A stretch of DNA of 64,000 nt from Elusimicrobiota bacterium (GTDB lineage: Bacteria > Elusimicrobiota > Elusimicrobia > F11). The notes under the pieces were generated by a model. The model was not told where the DNA came from. It worked only from the letters and a program-made list of their open reading frames with translations, and made no database searches. Positions 51,299 through 60,422 of the stretch are shown here, one piece after another (position 1 is the first letter of the stretch; every line of letters begins with the position of its first letter). Position numbers and translations under genes: made by a program. The DNA lies in NCBI GenBank assembly GCA_022072025.1, contig JAJVIP010000027.1, forward strand, positions 149,846 to 213,845. Reading direction: 5' to 3'.

Positions 51299-52635
51299 AG
51301 TTAATGCTCCTCTTTTCATTCTTATTAACCCTGCCCTTGGGCGGCGTGGCGGCCCAAGAAAGTTTACAGGAGGTGGTGGTCAGCCCTGGCGACACCATGT
51401 GGGACATCGCGAATAAATATTTGAAAGATCCTCAGAAATGGCCGGAGATCGTGAAAGTGAACAATCTTCCCACTGCGGATCCCACCATCGCATTGCCCGG
51501 ATCAAAAATAAGAATTCCGATCACCCTTATCAAAGAAGAATACCGAACAGCCCAACTGATAACGATGGTATCCGATGTCCGGTACAAAAGAAAAAATGAG
51601 TCGGAATTTAAACCCGCCACGGTCAATATGACCCTGAGATATGAAGATGGCCTTCGTACCATGAAAGAAAGTCAGGCCCGAGTTAAATTTCCTTCAAAGG
51701 AAGTGGTTCAGATCAATGAAAATTCCTATGTGGTTTTAAAACCCGAAAGAATTCTCCAAGAAGTCCAACTGCTCCAAGGGGATCTGCGAGCCTCCCGGGC
51801 CAAAGTTATCATGCCGGGGGGAACCGTGGTCAATCCCAGAGGAAACAATTCCGAATATCAAGCCAAAATTCGCGAAGATGAAACCGAAGTGGTGTTTGTG
51901 TACAAAGGAGAAGTGAACGTCACCGCCAAAGGAAAAACCGTTCGCGTTAAGGAGGGGTTTGGAACCCAAGTATTAAAATCAGCACCCCCCCTGGATCCCA
52001 TGCCCTTGACCAGCTTCAAAGATTTTGATCCCGCCAACCTCAAAACGCCGGAAACAAAAAAAATGTCCGTACAGGCTTCAAACAAACCGATCACTTTTTC
52101 ACCACCGACGATGCCACCGAAGGAAACGGAATCCAAATCCGGAAAATCAAAAGCATTGATGGCGCAAAATTTATTGGTCAGTTATCAGCTCCAATTGGCA
52201 AAGGATTCCAAATTCAGGTCCATCGTGTTCGAAAAAACCGCCGGGACCGATCAAGCCTTTGATATTTCAACCCAAAACATACCCGATGGAATCTATTTCA
52301 TGCGCGTGGCTTTCTTGGACGCTTTCGGAAATAAAAATGCCTTTTCCGAACCCGCCAAAATCGTCAAAGACACGCGCCCGCCCGAACTGCTCAATATTCA
52401 ACCCTTGGACGGGTTCAAACATATCGGCCCCAGCCCCGCCTGCGACATTTCCGGAAACGCCAAAGATGCCGTATTGGTATCGGTGGAGGGTCAGGTGGTT
52501 TTCTTGGGCCCCAACGGCTCTTTTTCCGCCGTGGTCCACCTCAAAGAAGGAATCAACAGCATCACCGTTCTCGCTCGAGACGGCAACGGCAACGAAACCA
52601 CCGTAACGAGAAAAATCACTTACACCAAAAAATAG
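51295..52635 (+). CDS. LysM-FecR domain exported protein
   Basis: The 446-residue protein starts with a signal peptide (LMLLFSFLLTLPLGGVAA). LysM (about 27-75; SPGDTMWDIANKYLKDPQKW) binds peptidoglycan glycan strands. A FecR-like beta domain follows (about 80-230; VNMTLRYEDG, VVQINENSYVVLKPER, GEVNVTAKGKTVRVKEG). The C-terminal part (FKHIGPSPACDISGNAKDA, INSITVLARDGNGNETTV) looks like an Ig-like repeat. It is probably periplasmic. The 4-bp overlap with the sensor kinase suggests functional coupling, with the protein possibly reporting the cell-wall state or assisting the sensor. That role is inferred. A bidirectional hairpin follows at 52651-52684. Confidence 0.86.
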   Translation: MKLMLLFSFLLTLPLGGVAAQESLQEVVVSPGDTMWDIANKYLKDPQKWPEIVKVNNLPTADPTIALPGSKIRIPITLIKEEYRTAQLITMVSDVRYKRKNESEFKPATVNMTLRYEDGLRTMKESQARVKFPSKEVVQINENSYVVLKPERILQEVQLLQGDLRASRAKVIMPGGTVVNPRGNNSEYQAKIREDETEVVFVYKGEVNVTAKGKTVRVKEGFGTQVLKSAPPLDPMPLTSFKDFDPANLKTPETKKMSVQASNKPITFSPPTMPPKETESKSGKSKALMAQNLLVSYQLQLAKDSKFRSIVFEKTAGTDQAFDISTQNIPDGIYFMRVAFLDAFGNKNAFSEPAKIVKDTRPPELLNIQPLDGFKHIGPSPACDISGNAKDAVLVSVEGQVVFLGPNGSFSAVVHLKEGINSITVLARDGNGNETTVTRKITYTKK

Positions 52636-52650
52636 TATTTAGAGTAAAGA

Positions 52651-52684
52651 AATTCCTCCCCACTGCACGACGTGGGGAGGAATT
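52651..52684. terminator. REP-like bidirectional hairpin
   Basis: AATTCCTCCCCAC (52651-52663) and GTGGGGAGGAATT (52672-52684) form a perfect 13-bp stem with an eight-base loop. It separates the convergent LysM and glycosyltransferase genes and is the same family as the 21741 and 22310 copies. It probably terminates both transcripts. Confidence 0.7.
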
Positions 52685-52728
52685 CTCTTGCTCGTCAGTA
52701 ATCCAATGTATCTTAGCGGCTATGGCCC

Positions 52729-53400
52729 TTAGTGGTATTTCCAGAGAGACCGGAGAATAATCACGCTGGCTTGAAGGGAACCGCGCAAGGTACCGGAAAT
52801 TTTGGATTGGCCGATCCGAGGTCGATAGCGGACTGGCACCTCTCCCACGCGAAACCCCATTTTAAGGGCCTTCAACTGCATTTCGACGTTCCATCCGAAA
52901 GTGGGTTCCTTCAGCTTTAAAGCTTCAATGGTGGAGCGCCGAAGAGCGCGAAACGGCCCCATGTCGGTAAAACGTTGGCCATACAATAACCGTATAAAAA
53001 AACAGGCCAGCCAATTGCCAAAGCGCTGTTGCGGCATGAGGGATCCCGGGAGAGCGGCTTCGGTTCGGCTCCCAATCACAAAATCCAACTCTCCGCGTTC
53101 GATGGGGTCCAACAACTTGGGGAGTTCTTCTGGGAAATCAGAATGATCGGCATCGAGAATGACCACCGTGTCGCATTCAGGCTTTAAATTTTTTAACCCG
53201 CATTGAACGGCGCGGCCATATCCCCGTTTGAGAACTTGAAAAACGCGGGCGCCGCCTTCGCGCGCCACCAGGGCCGTAGGGTCGGTTGAACCATTGTCCA
53301 CCACGATGATGTCATCCACGTGGGCCCGTGGAATTTCAGCCAACACCAACGGAAGCGCCCCCGCTTCATTTAACGCGGGGATGATGACGGTGACAACCAT
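52729..53400 (-). CDS. Family 2 glycosyltransferase (DPM1-like)
   Basis: The 223-residue protein is a single GT-A domain: VTVIIPALNEAGALPLVL at the start, VDNGSTD near residue 36, the metal-binding ILDADHSDFPE near 82, then GPFRALRRSTIEAL and FGWNVEMQLKA. It resembles dolichyl/polyprenyl-phosphate sugar synthases but lacks their C-terminal membrane helices. It may therefore transfer a sugar from a nucleotide donor to polyprenyl phosphate for the next enzyme. Its start (53400) lies 31 bp inside the upstream GT87-like gene, and it is the last gene of the long minus-strand run. Donor and acceptor are not known. Confidence 0.88.
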   Translation of the reverse strand: MVVTVIIPALNEAGALPLVLAEIPRAHVDDIIVVDNGSTDPTALVAREGGARVFQVLKRGYGRAVQCGLKNLKPECDTVVILDADHSDFPEELPKLLDPIERGELDFVIGSRTEAALPGSLMPQQRFGNWLACFFIRLLYGQRFTDMGPFRALRRSTIEALKLKEPTFGWNVEMQLKALKMGFRVGEVPVRYRPRIGQSKISGTLRGSLQASVIILRSLWKYH

Positions 53401-54494
53401 CGAAATAAATCCTTTGTTAAGAGACCATAGACAATTGAATATTCAACAACGCTCACCCACAGCGGCAATTGCCACACCCCTTCGCTTCGGTAGCGAATCA
53501 ACACCACATACGTTATCAACACCACTCCACTCCAAGCCAATCCGCTCCAAAGCGGATAAAAACAGAGAAATGGAACGATCCAAGTCACGTACCACGGGTG
53601 CACCACCGGCCCCAAGAGAAGAAGGGCCATCAAACATCCGAGAATATAAAGCAGCGGATTGTTGATTTGTTTAAACGCCCACCAAAGTGAAAAAGCGACC
53701 AATAAAAGCCCCAGGAAAATACGTCGATGGAGAGGATGAGGAAGAAACTCCCCCACCACGACGTACAAACTGGGATTGAAAACCCAATCTCGCGCGTAGG
53801 TGTGAAGGCCCGATACCGCCGGCGAAAGCGAAGGCAGCATGTCCCCCACCCCCTTAACGAAGGGCAAACATATCACGGCAAAGACCAAGCCATAGAGTCC
53901 CAAAAAACGCCAATCGCGGCGAACGACATACCAGGGGATCATAAAAACCGGGATCCATTTGGACAATGTGGCGGCCGCAAACCCCACCGCCGCCGCGCTT
54001 GATTTTCCCTTGGCGTAAAGGAAACAGGCCAACGTCAAGAAAAAAATCATCAAGCTGTCATTGTGTCCCGACCCGGAAAACTCGATAACAACGAGCGGGT
54101 TCCAAGCGTAGAGAGTGGCCCGTGAAAGCGGCATATTTTTAAATTTCAACAGCGCCAGCAAAAGAAAAATAGTGGCCACATCAAACAGCGTAAAAATAAT
54201 TTTTTGCATCCAAATCGTGGGATGAAAAAACGCGCCCCATCGATAGACCCACTGTGTTAAAGGCGGGTACACGGTTCGAAGGGTCGGATGATTGATTAAC
54301 GCATGTTCAGGGGTGCGCAAGGCGGAAAGTTCGGGTGCGGAAGGAGGATAGACATAGGGATTGATTCCCGCCAATTGAACCCGACCATCCCAAAGATAAC
54401 GGTAAATATCATCTGAAAGAATGGGTGGGGTGAAAAGCAGCGGCACGCGAAGAAAAATAGCCACCGTCACAATCAACGGTGCCGTTATTTTCAA
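53370..54494 (-). CDS. Multi-helix GT87/GT-C-type mannosyltransferase-like protein
   Basis: The 374-residue protein has ~9-10 hydrophobic helices. The N-terminal loop contains ILSDDIYRYLWDGRVQLAGINPYVYPP in shortened view (SDDIYRYLWDGR visible), the DD/acidic signature of polyprenol-phosphate-mannose-using GT-C enzymes. PPLTQWVYRWG follows. These enzymes use a lipid-linked sugar made by a DPM1-like synthase, and such a gene lies directly downstream, overlapping by 31 bp. It overlaps the upstream GT2/cellulose-synthase-like gene by 4 bp. Mannose as donor is inferred from the family; a different hexose is possible. Confidence 0.78.
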   Translation of the reverse strand: MKITAPLIVTVAIFLRVPLLFTPPILSDDIYRYLWDGRVQLAGINPYVYPPSAPELSALRTPEHALINHPTLRTVYPPLTQWVYRWGAFFHPTIWMQKIIFTLFDVATIFLLLALLKFKNMPLSRATLYAWNPLVVIEFSGSGHNDSLMIFFLTLACFLYAKGKSSAAAVGFAAATLSKWIPVFMIPWYVVRRDWRFLGLYGLVFAVICLPFVKGVGDMLPSLSPAVSGLHTYARDWVFNPSLYVVVGEFLPHPLHRRIFLGLLLVAFSLWWAFKQINNPLLYILGCLMALLLLGPVVHPWYVTWIVPFLCFYPLWSGLAWSGVVLITYVVLIRYRSEGVWQLPLWVSVVEYSIVYGLLTKDLFRWLSPSSSPR

Positions 54495-55957
54495 TGCCTG
54501 TTCCTATATTGAAAGGACAAGGTGGCGACATATGAAAACCCCAGGAAAAACAAACTCACGGTTGGAATCAACGACCAGTGCCCCGCTTTAATCGCGACGA
54601 TCCAGGTGAGCAAGGCGTAAACGCTAAAGAACAGAGGGGTCCATTTCACATTGGTCAATTCAGCCGCATAGGTTTTCATTTTCCATGAATCAGCCGGTGA
54701 TTGAATGTTGTACTTGGGAGTTCTAACGAATTCAGAGGATTTTCCCATCCAACCTTCAATGACCGCTTGTGTATTGACCAGACACATTCCAATTCCAAAC
54801 GACATCAAACCAGGGATGTATCGGACGCGCCGTTTCCAATCCGGATAGAGTTCTCTCAAGGTGACCGCGTAAAATAAACCAATCGAGAAAAAAGAGAAAA
54901 AAAACACTGTCCACTCCAAGGCCGCCATTGGCCAAGGGACAAACGGACGAAAAAATAGGCTTGGAAGTATGAGCAAAGCCGAAAGAACCGTCAACGGATA
55001 TCCCCCATTGGCAGTTAAATGGAAGGTGGCCTCCACCTTGTTGTGGAGAGGAATGGAGGACTTCCAAATATCTTTCAACATCTGGCGAGCCACCTGGATG
55101 GCTCCTTTCGTCCATCTTTTTTGTTGTGACTCAAAGGCGTGAAGGTCGACAGGAAGTTCAGAAGGACAAACAAAATCGGAGTCGTAAACAAAACGCCACC
55201 CGCGAATTTGAGCCCGATAGGACAAATCCAAATCTTCTGTTAAAGTGCGAGCGCTCCAGCCTCCAGCATCCACAATGGTTTCTTTGCGCCATATTCCCGC
55301 TGTACCGTTGAAGTTGAAGAAAGCGCCGCTTTTATAGCGGGCCGTGTGTTCCAGTTGAAAATGTCCATCCAAAAAAACGGCTTGTAGGCGGGTGAGCAAG
55401 GAGTAATCCGCGTTGGTGTATCCCCACCGCGTCTGGACCATGCCAACCCGATAATCAAGGAAATGAGGCAATGTGGCGGCTAAAAAATCGGAGGGAGGTA
55501 AAAAATCGGCATCAAAAATGGCGATGAATTCTCCCTTGGACTGAGCCAGCCCCCACGCCAAAGCGCCCGCCTTGAACCCTTCGCGATGGGACCGTTGGAG
55601 GTGCTTGATGTCATAACCCTTCTCCCGAAGAGCCTGAATTTTTCCCGATACAATCGCCGGGGTGTCATCCGTGGAATCATCCAGCACCTGAATTTCCAAC
55701 CGGTCTTTCGGATAGTCAAACCGAACCACCGAGTCAATCAAACGCTCTGCGACATACCGTTCATTGAACAAAGGCAATTGAATGGTAACGGAGGGCCGCC
55801 AAGCCTTCGGCAAGAGAGGGCGAACATGGGATCGACCAGGATTTTTATGATATCTCCAATAGAGAATCAGAATCCACAGACGATGAATCCCATAGGCCAT
55901 GAGCAGCAAAATAACAGCCACGTAAACCCAAGCGAGGGAATCAAGAATAAGATTCAT
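54491..55957 (-). CDS. Processive family 2 glycosyltransferase (CesA/CslA-like)
   Basis: The 488-residue protein has a first membrane helix (LAWVYVAVILLLMAYGIHRL). The GT-A domain carries the processive D,D,D,QxxRW signature: DDSTDDTPAI, FDADFLPP, TEDLDLSYR and QQKRWTKG. Three or more C-terminal helices form the channel. The sequence is closest in pattern to CslA-like mannan/glucomannan synthases. It follows the zinc anti-sigma gene by 8 bp and overlaps the next gene by 4 bp. No PilZ domain is visible, so regulation by c-di-GMP is not supported. The product may be an exported envelope polysaccharide. The substrate call is inference. Confidence 0.87.
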   Translation of the reverse strand: MNLILDSLAWVYVAVILLLMAYGIHRLWILILYWRYHKNPGRSHVRPLLPKAWRPSVTIQLPLFNERYVAERLIDSVVRFDYPKDRLEIQVLDDSTDDTPAIVSGKIQALREKGYDIKHLQRSHREGFKAGALAWGLAQSKGEFIAIFDADFLPPSDFLAATLPHFLDYRVGMVQTRWGYTNADYSLLTRLQAVFLDGHFQLEHTARYKSGAFFNFNGTAGIWRKETIVDAGGWSARTLTEDLDLSYRAQIRGWRFVYDSDFVCPSELPVDLHAFESQQKRWTKGAIQVARQMLKDIWKSSIPLHNKVEATFHLTANGGYPLTVLSALLILPSLFFRPFVPWPMAALEWTVFFFSFFSIGLFYAVTLRELYPDWKRRVRYIPGLMSFGIGMCLVNTQAVIEGWMGKSSEFVRTPKYNIQSPADSWKMKTYAAELTNVKWTPLFFSVYALLTWIVAIKAGHWSLIPTVSLFFLGFSYVATLSFQYRNRH

Positions 55958-55965
55958 GGAAAGAC

Positions 55966-56190
55966 TTAGTATTGATCGAGGATGTTTTTAATGCGGTCTT
56001 TGACTTTTTCGGGGCAACAATGGTTGGTTTTCTTTTTCATGGCTTGTCTCAAAAGTTGTTCAAACTCGACGCGGGAAAAGCAAGAACGGCAAAGATCCAA
56101 ATGTTTTTGAATGTTTTCGATATCGGACGCGCAAATCTCACGATCAAGATAGGCCCAAATGTCCTGTAATACTTGTTCACAGCTTTTCAT
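55966..56190 (-). CDS. Zinc-finger anti-sigma factor
   Basis: The 74-residue protein has the ZAS/zf-HC2 pattern: His30-x3-Cys34-x2-Cys37 (HLDLCRSC) plus Cys20 and upstream Cys4. In RsrA-like proteins these residues bind zinc and release the sigma factor on oxidation. The 4-bp overlap with the sigma gene (56190/56187) is the classic sigma/anti-sigma layout. There is no membrane helix, so it is a soluble redox-type anti-sigma factor. The glycosyltransferase follows 8 bp after its stop, so the same transcript probably continues into envelope genes. Confidence 0.87.
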   Translation of the reverse strand: MKSCEQVLQDIWAYLDREICASDIENIQKHLDLCRSCFSRVEFEQLLRQAMKKKTNHCCPEKVKDRIKNILDQY

Positions 56191-56867
56191 GAAATCTTTT
56201 TCCCCCTCATGGACCTAAACAACTTATTTGACCATCGCTTCATGGGGTTCATTTCTTTGCCTGTGACATATCCAGACTTGACCGCTTCTTCCCATAACGC
56301 TTTTTGCATGTGGCGCCGACCCCGGTTCAATCGAGAACGAACCGTTCCAAGTGGAATATCGAGCGACTTCGCGATATCTTCATAGGACAATCCCTGTAAA
56401 TCCGACAAAATCACCGTTTCTCGATACCCCTCGGGCAATTGATCAATCGCATTCAAAATATCTTGCTCCGCAAATCTTTCAAGAATAATTTTGGCGGGAT
56501 CTTCGTTTTCAACGGCGGTGTTTTCGGCCACCTTGTTGTAAAAGTAGAACTCATCTTGACTATCGTATTTATCGATATCAACCGCGGTTCCCTGCCGGAC
56601 TTTCTTCCGGTAATGATTGATGTAGGTGTTGGTGAGAATCCGGTACAACCACGCCCGCATGTTGGTTCCCCGTTCGAATTGATGGAAGGACTTCCACGCC
56701 TTGGCATAAACCTCTGAAACCAAATCTTCCGCATTTTGAGGATTGCGCGTCATGCGCAGCGCTCCGGCATACATTTCGTCCATGTAGGGAAATGCCACCT
56801 GGGAGAACTCTTCTCGTGTTTTATCGTCGACGTTGTTCATAATTTCAAAAGAAAGGGCCGCGCTCAT
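56187..56867 (-). CDS. ECF sigma factor (SigR/RpoE-like)
   Basis: Group 4 sigma-70 protein of 226 residues. Region 2 holds [20 protein letters not shown] and [20 protein letters not shown], and region 4 [21 protein letters not shown]. It is paired with a zinc anti-sigma factor. The C-terminus extends about 35 residues beyond region 4 ([18 protein letters not shown]). The frame starts at 56867, but an ATG at 56840 (MNNVDD) is the better start because the promoter -10 (56875-56879) would put the transcript start next to the first ATG. An ECF-type promoter directly upstream suggests positive autoregulation. The downstream glycosyltransferases are likely in the regulon by position. Confidence 0.92.
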   Translation of the reverse strand: MSAALSFEIMNNVDDKTREEFSQVAFPYMDEMYAGALRMTRNPQNAEDLVSEVYAKAWKSFHQFERGTNMRAWLYRILTNTYINHYRKKVRQGTAVDIDKYDSQDEFYFYNKVAENTAVENEDPAKIILERFAEQDILNAIDQLPEGYRETVILSDLQGLSYEDIAKSLDIPLGTVRSRLNRGRRHMQKALWEEAVKSGYVTGKEMNPMKRWSNKLFRSMRGKKIS

Positions 56868-56874
56868 GCGCAGT

Positions 56875-56903
56875 ATAACAAAAAGGTCCCATTTCAGTTC
56901 CCC
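56875..56903 (-). promoter_or_regulatory. ECF-type promoter of the sigma/anti-sigma genes
   Basis: On the minus strand GGGGAAC (56897-56903) is followed, after 17 bases from GGAAC, by GTTAT (56875-56879). This fits the GGAAC-N16-18-GTT pattern of SigR/RpoE-type promoters. It lies in the 42-bp gap before the sigma gene, consistent with autoregulation. A TATACT -10-like hexamer overlaps the same site. Confidence 0.6.
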
Positions 56904-56909
56904 AACAAA

Positions 56910-57677
56910 TTAACGCAGGGTTTTTAGAAAATCACGGAAAAGGTCATTGAAAAGTTTTGGTTGTTCCAGATTGATCAAATGGCCGGCCGAGGGAATGGTT
57001 TGAAATTGACCCTTGGGAGCAAGGCGGGAAAAATTTTCCATTTCTGTGGAAGGAATGAAGGAGTCTTCCTCCCCGGCCAAAAACAAGGCGGGACAGGCGA
57101 GATGTCGAACGACCTCAGTTAAATCTCGTCGATCGGCCATTCCTCTGAGGGCGGCGGCAATCGCTTGGGGGCTGGCTTGAGCAATCTGTCGGGTCAAATG
57201 GTCAATTAATTGTTGACGGGAGGCCAAGCTTGTTTTACCAACCAAGTTGGGCAAGATTCGTTTTGCAAAAGCGGCGCTTCCTTCTCTCTCAACGAACTCA
57301 ATATTTTTAAATCTCTTTTCTCTTGCTTCAGAGGAATCAGCCTTGGCCCGAGTCGACAGGAATGCGGCGCCTTCAATTCGATCGGGGGCTTGAGAGATCA
57401 GTTCCAACATCACATACCCGCCCATGGACAAGCCCGCGACCACAAATTTCTCCACCCTTAAATGATCGAGGACGAGAAGAACTTGAGAAGCAACCGTCTT
57501 CATAGAAGACGCTGAACTTTTAAGCGGAGACTGACCAAAGCCCGGAAAGTCGAGGGTGATCAACCGGACCTCTTGAGATAAGTTATTCTTCTGATCCTCC
57601 CACATGGTGTGAGACAAAGGAAAGGCGTGGAGAAAAACCAGCGGAGGGCCGGTGCCCGTTGATTCAAAAGCCAACAT
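56910..57677 (-). CDS. Alpha/beta-hydrolase
   Basis: The 255-residue protein has a compact hydrolase fold: oxyanion region LVFLHAFPLSHTMW, nucleophile GLSMGGY (Ser84), acid region LFLAGEEDSFIP and the His in PSAGHLINLEQP. It falls with the MhpC/BioH-type hydrolases that cleave C-C or ester bonds; the substrate is not deducible. The start is the ATG at 57675-57677, which overlaps the cytochrome stop as TGATG; an upstream in-frame start would extend 42 bases into the cytochrome gene. The gene closes the prp-aspA-cytochrome series, but it is separated from the sigma factor by only 42 bp. Confidence 0.88.
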   Translation of the reverse strand: MLAFESTGTGPPLVFLHAFPLSHTMWEDQKNNLSQEVRLITLDFPGFGQSPLKSSASSMKTVASQVLLVLDHLRVEKFVVAGLSMGGYVMLELISQAPDRIEGAAFLSTRAKADSSEAREKRFKNIEFVEREGSAAFAKRILPNLVGKTSLASRQQLIDHLTRQIAQASPQAIAAALRGMADRRDLTEVVRHLACPALFLAGEEDSFIPSTEMENFSRLAPKGQFQTIPSAGHLINLEQPKLFNDLFRDFLKTLR

Positions 57678-59017
57678 CAGTGGCTTTCTTGAGACGCTCC
57701 CACATGAAGCCGGATCCATTGAGAGGAGGAATTTTTCAAACCACTTTCATTGTTTCGCCCATCCCAAGCGGAAAATCCAATCAAATGGCTCGTCCCATCA
57801 AGAGGACGGACGAACACAAGGCTCCAACGCCCGTCGACGAAAGTCGATGCGGCTTCATACGTCTGCGAATAGTTCCCATCGGAATTCACGAAAGAGCTCA
57901 AGGAAGATTTCTTGAAACCCACTCGTCCCGCGTTGGAGGCTTGCCAGATCATCAAATCCAATGCTGGCGCGCCCGGTTCATAGAGATTGAAGAGATTGCC
58001 TCGAATATCGCCGTCATAATCTTTGGGTTTAAACGCCAGCAGGAGAGCGTCACTCTTTCCACGGCCCCGATCTTCATTGGGATCATCCCAGGAAATTCGG
58101 AACGCAATCGATTGTTCATTTTTGACGGCTTGAACCGATACTGAGTTCACTGTTAAAGGAAGGCGCTGCCCGTTCGAGTAAAAATAATTTTGAAGATTGA
58201 TATCGACATGAGGGACTTTATCCCAAGAAGGGTCCTCCGCAGTTAAGGGCAGATTCCCCTTTATTGGTTGAGCGTGCAGATCTCCCGCCCAATTTGTTTT
58301 TAATTGCAAAGAGGCGACATAATTACACATGTGCCAAATATCTTCATGAGAAGCGGCGCCTTCATATGACGGCATGGGAGCGCCCTCTATCCCAGCCAGA
58401 ATTCGGTGATAGATATCAATCGGCTTGCTTCCGCCGCGGTAAGTCCACCCATGCGTGAGGTTGGCGGCCTTGATGGGTTTTCCCCAGGCATCAACCAATG
58501 TAGCGGCCGAAGGTCCGTTGGCGCGACCATTTTCACCGTGGCAAGAGGCGCATTGCATGGTCTTGAAAACCTCTTTTCCCTTCACAAGGTCCGGCTTGGC
58601 ACGCCGATTGGAAGGGTCGGGAATGGGTTCTGGTTTTTGGCCGCTTTGAAAAATTGGGGAAATGCTTTTTATATAGGCCACCACATCGGCTCGAGCGGCC
58701 TCGCTTAAATTTCCGAAACTCGGCATGCCGCTTCCGGCCAAACCGTGTCCCAACACGCCCTTGATTAAATCCTCATCGGAAGGAGGAGTGCCCCAGACCG
58801 TGCTTTTGAATTTGAACTTACCGGAAGTGAGGTCGCGTGGAGGAATCACCACTCGTTTCGCGTCCACTCCATTTCCTTTGCCATCCGCGCCATGGCAACG
58901 CGCGCAATGCAAGGTGTATATCGTCTGGCCTCGTCCCACCGCCCCCTCATCGGCTCTTCCCAAAACAGGAAAAGAAAAACTGAAAATTAATAGGGCAAGC
59001 CAAGGGACGCGTTTCAT
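57677..59017 (-). CDS. Exported diheme cytochrome c with ethylbenzene-dehydrogenase-like domain
   Basis: The 446-residue protein has a signal peptide (VPWLALLIFSFSFPVLGRA). It carries two heme c sites (CARCH at residues 38-42, CASCH near 154-158), with likely Met ligands in GSGMPSFGNL and GAPMPSYEGA. From residue ~240 it continues into a domain resembling the heme-binding gamma subunit of ethylbenzene dehydrogenase (PLTVNSVSVQAV, DALLLAFKPKDYDGD, DLMIWQASNAG, FVRPLDG). Such fusions sit in periplasmic electron-transfer chains. It overlaps aspA by 4 bp upstream and the hydrolase by one base downstream, an unexpected position in a methylcitrate operon. It may take electrons from propionate or dicarboxylate oxidation; that is inference. 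Confidence 0.82.
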   Translation of the reverse strand: MKRVPWLALLIFSFSFPVLGRADEGAVGRGQTIYTLHCARCHGADGKGNGVDAKRVVIPPRDLTSGKFKFKSTVWGTPPSDEDLIKGVLGHGLAGSGMPSFGNLSEAARADVVAYIKSISPIFQSGQKPEPIPDPSNRRAKPDLVKGKEVFKTMQCASCHGENGRANGPSAATLVDAWGKPIKAANLTHGWTYRGGSKPIDIYHRILAGIEGAPMPSYEGAASHEDIWHMCNYVASLQLKTNWAGDLHAQPIKGNLPLTAEDPSWDKVPHVDINLQNYFYSNGQRLPLTVNSVSVQAVKNEQSIAFRISWDDPNEDRGRGKSDALLLAFKPKDYDGDIRGNLFNLYEPGAPALDLMIWQASNAGRVGFKKSSLSSFVNSDGNYSQTYEAASTFVDGRWSLVFVRPLDGTSHLIGFSAWDGRNNESGLKNSSSQWIRLHVGASQESH

Positions 59018-60411
59018 TTGGGCACTCCAGGTTCGGTTAACGATTTCAGATTTAATACTTCCTCCAATTTTTCAGGAGACAAAATGTTTTTTTCCTTGAT
59101 GGTTTCAACAATGGTTTTTCCCGTTTTCATGGCTTCCTTCACAATCTCGGCGGCTTTCGCATACCCAATGATGGGGTTAAGAGCGGTGGCCAAGGACATA
59201 GACATTTCCGCGTACCGACGGCATTTGTCTTTATCGGCCGAAATGCCCTTCGCGCAGAGATCCGTGAAAACTTGCAACGCGTTTTTAAAAATTTCGATCG
59301 TGAACATCATGTCGTAGGCCATGAGCGGCATCATCACATTGAGTTCCAACTGACCGGCCTGCACCGCGAGCGAAATGGCCATGTCGTTTCCGATCACTTG
59401 ATAACAAACCATATTCATCATCTCGGGCATGGAGGGGTTCACCTTGCCCGGCATAATGGAAGAACCTGCGGCCAGCCCGGGAAGGAAAATTTCGGCAAAA
59501 CCCGTGGTGGGACCGGAGGACAAAAGTCTCAGATCATTTGAGATTCGCGTCATTTCCAAAGCCAGGTTTTTGATGGCCGAGGAAACCTCCGCCACCGAAC
59601 GTTGGCTTTGCATGGCTTCGCGCTTGTCTTCGGCGGGCCGAAACGTCGCCTTGGTATCTTTGGATAAAAGGTCGACCACGCGCTTCGCATAACTGGGGTG
59701 CGTGTTGAGTCCTGTTCCAGCCGCGCTCCCGCCAATGCCCAACTCTTCAATTTCAGAGGCGGATTGAAGGATTCTCTTCGCGCAACGTTTGATCGCCAAT
59801 CCGTAGGCGGAAAATTCTTGGCCAAGCCGAATGGGCACCGCATCTTGCAAATGTGTCCGGGCGGACTTGATGACATCGTCAAACTCTTTTCCCTTGTCGA
59901 GGAAAACATCGCCCAAATTATCAACCACCGGAATTAATTCATTCAAGAAAAGACGTGTGGCCACACGGATCGCGGTGGGGAACACGTCGTTGGTGGATTG
60001 GCCGAAATTCACATGGTCGTTGGGATTGACGCGCGAATAGTCTCCCTTCTTTCCCCCCAAAATTTCAACGGCCCGGTTCGCCAACACTTCATTCACATTC
60101 ATATGGAGCGCGGTACCCGCGCCCATTTGGAAGACATCGACAATAAATTGATCTCGGAATTTTCCCGCCAACACTTCCTCGCAGGCTTGCGAAATGGAAT
60201 CGGCTTGTTCAGGTTTGATCAGGCCCAACTCTTTGTTGGCTTGAGCGGCCGCTTTTTTGATGTACATGAAGGCATCGATAAAACGGGGATGCGCCGTCAA
60301 ACCAGAAATGGGAAAGTTTTCTTTGCCGCGCAGCGCATTGATACCGTAATAAGCGTCAGCCGGGATCTCTTTTATGCCGATAGAATCTTTTTCAGTTCGA
60401 GTGGTTGTCAT
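59014..60411 (-). CDS. aspA: Aspartate ammonia-lyase
   Basis: Aspartase deaminates L-aspartate to fumarate (reversibly). The 465-residue protein belongs to the aspartase/fumarase superfamily, with signature GSSIMPGKVNPSMPEMMN near residue 314. The N-terminus, IPADAYYGINALRGKENFPISG, shown here in part (ADAYYGINALRGKENFPI), is the aspartase-type opening rather than the fumarase one. I chose MTTTRTEK at 60411, 11 bp after the prpC stop; a longer frame from 60480 would overlap prpC. The stop overlaps the cytochrome start. Fumarate formed here could join the dicarboxylic acids made from methylcitrate cycling, giving a metabolic reason for the placement. Distinguishing aspartase from fumarase by sequence alone is good but not absolute. 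Confidence 0.88.
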   Translation of the reverse strand: MTTTRTEKDSIGIKEIPADAYYGINALRGKENFPISGLTAHPRFIDAFMYIKKAAAQANKELGLIKPEQADSISQACEEVLAGKFRDQFIVDVFQMGAGTALHMNVNEVLANRAVEILGGKKGDYSRVNPNDHVNFGQSTNDVFPTAIRVATRLFLNELIPVVDNLGDVFLDKGKEFDDVIKSARTHLQDAVPIRLGQEFSAYGLAIKRCAKRILQSASEIEELGIGGSAAGTGLNTHPSYAKRVVDLLSKDTKATFRPAEDKREAMQSQRSVAEVSSAIKNLALEMTRISNDLRLLSSGPTTGFAEIFLPGLAAGSSIMPGKVNPSMPEMMNMVCYQVIGNDMAISLAVQAGQLELNVMMPLMAYDMMFTIEIFKNALQVFTDLCAKGISADKDKCRRYAEMSMSLATALNPIIGYAKAAEIVKEAMKTGKTIVETIKEKNILSPEKLEEVLNLKSLTEPGVPK

Positions 60412-60422
60412 AGAGAGTTGGG

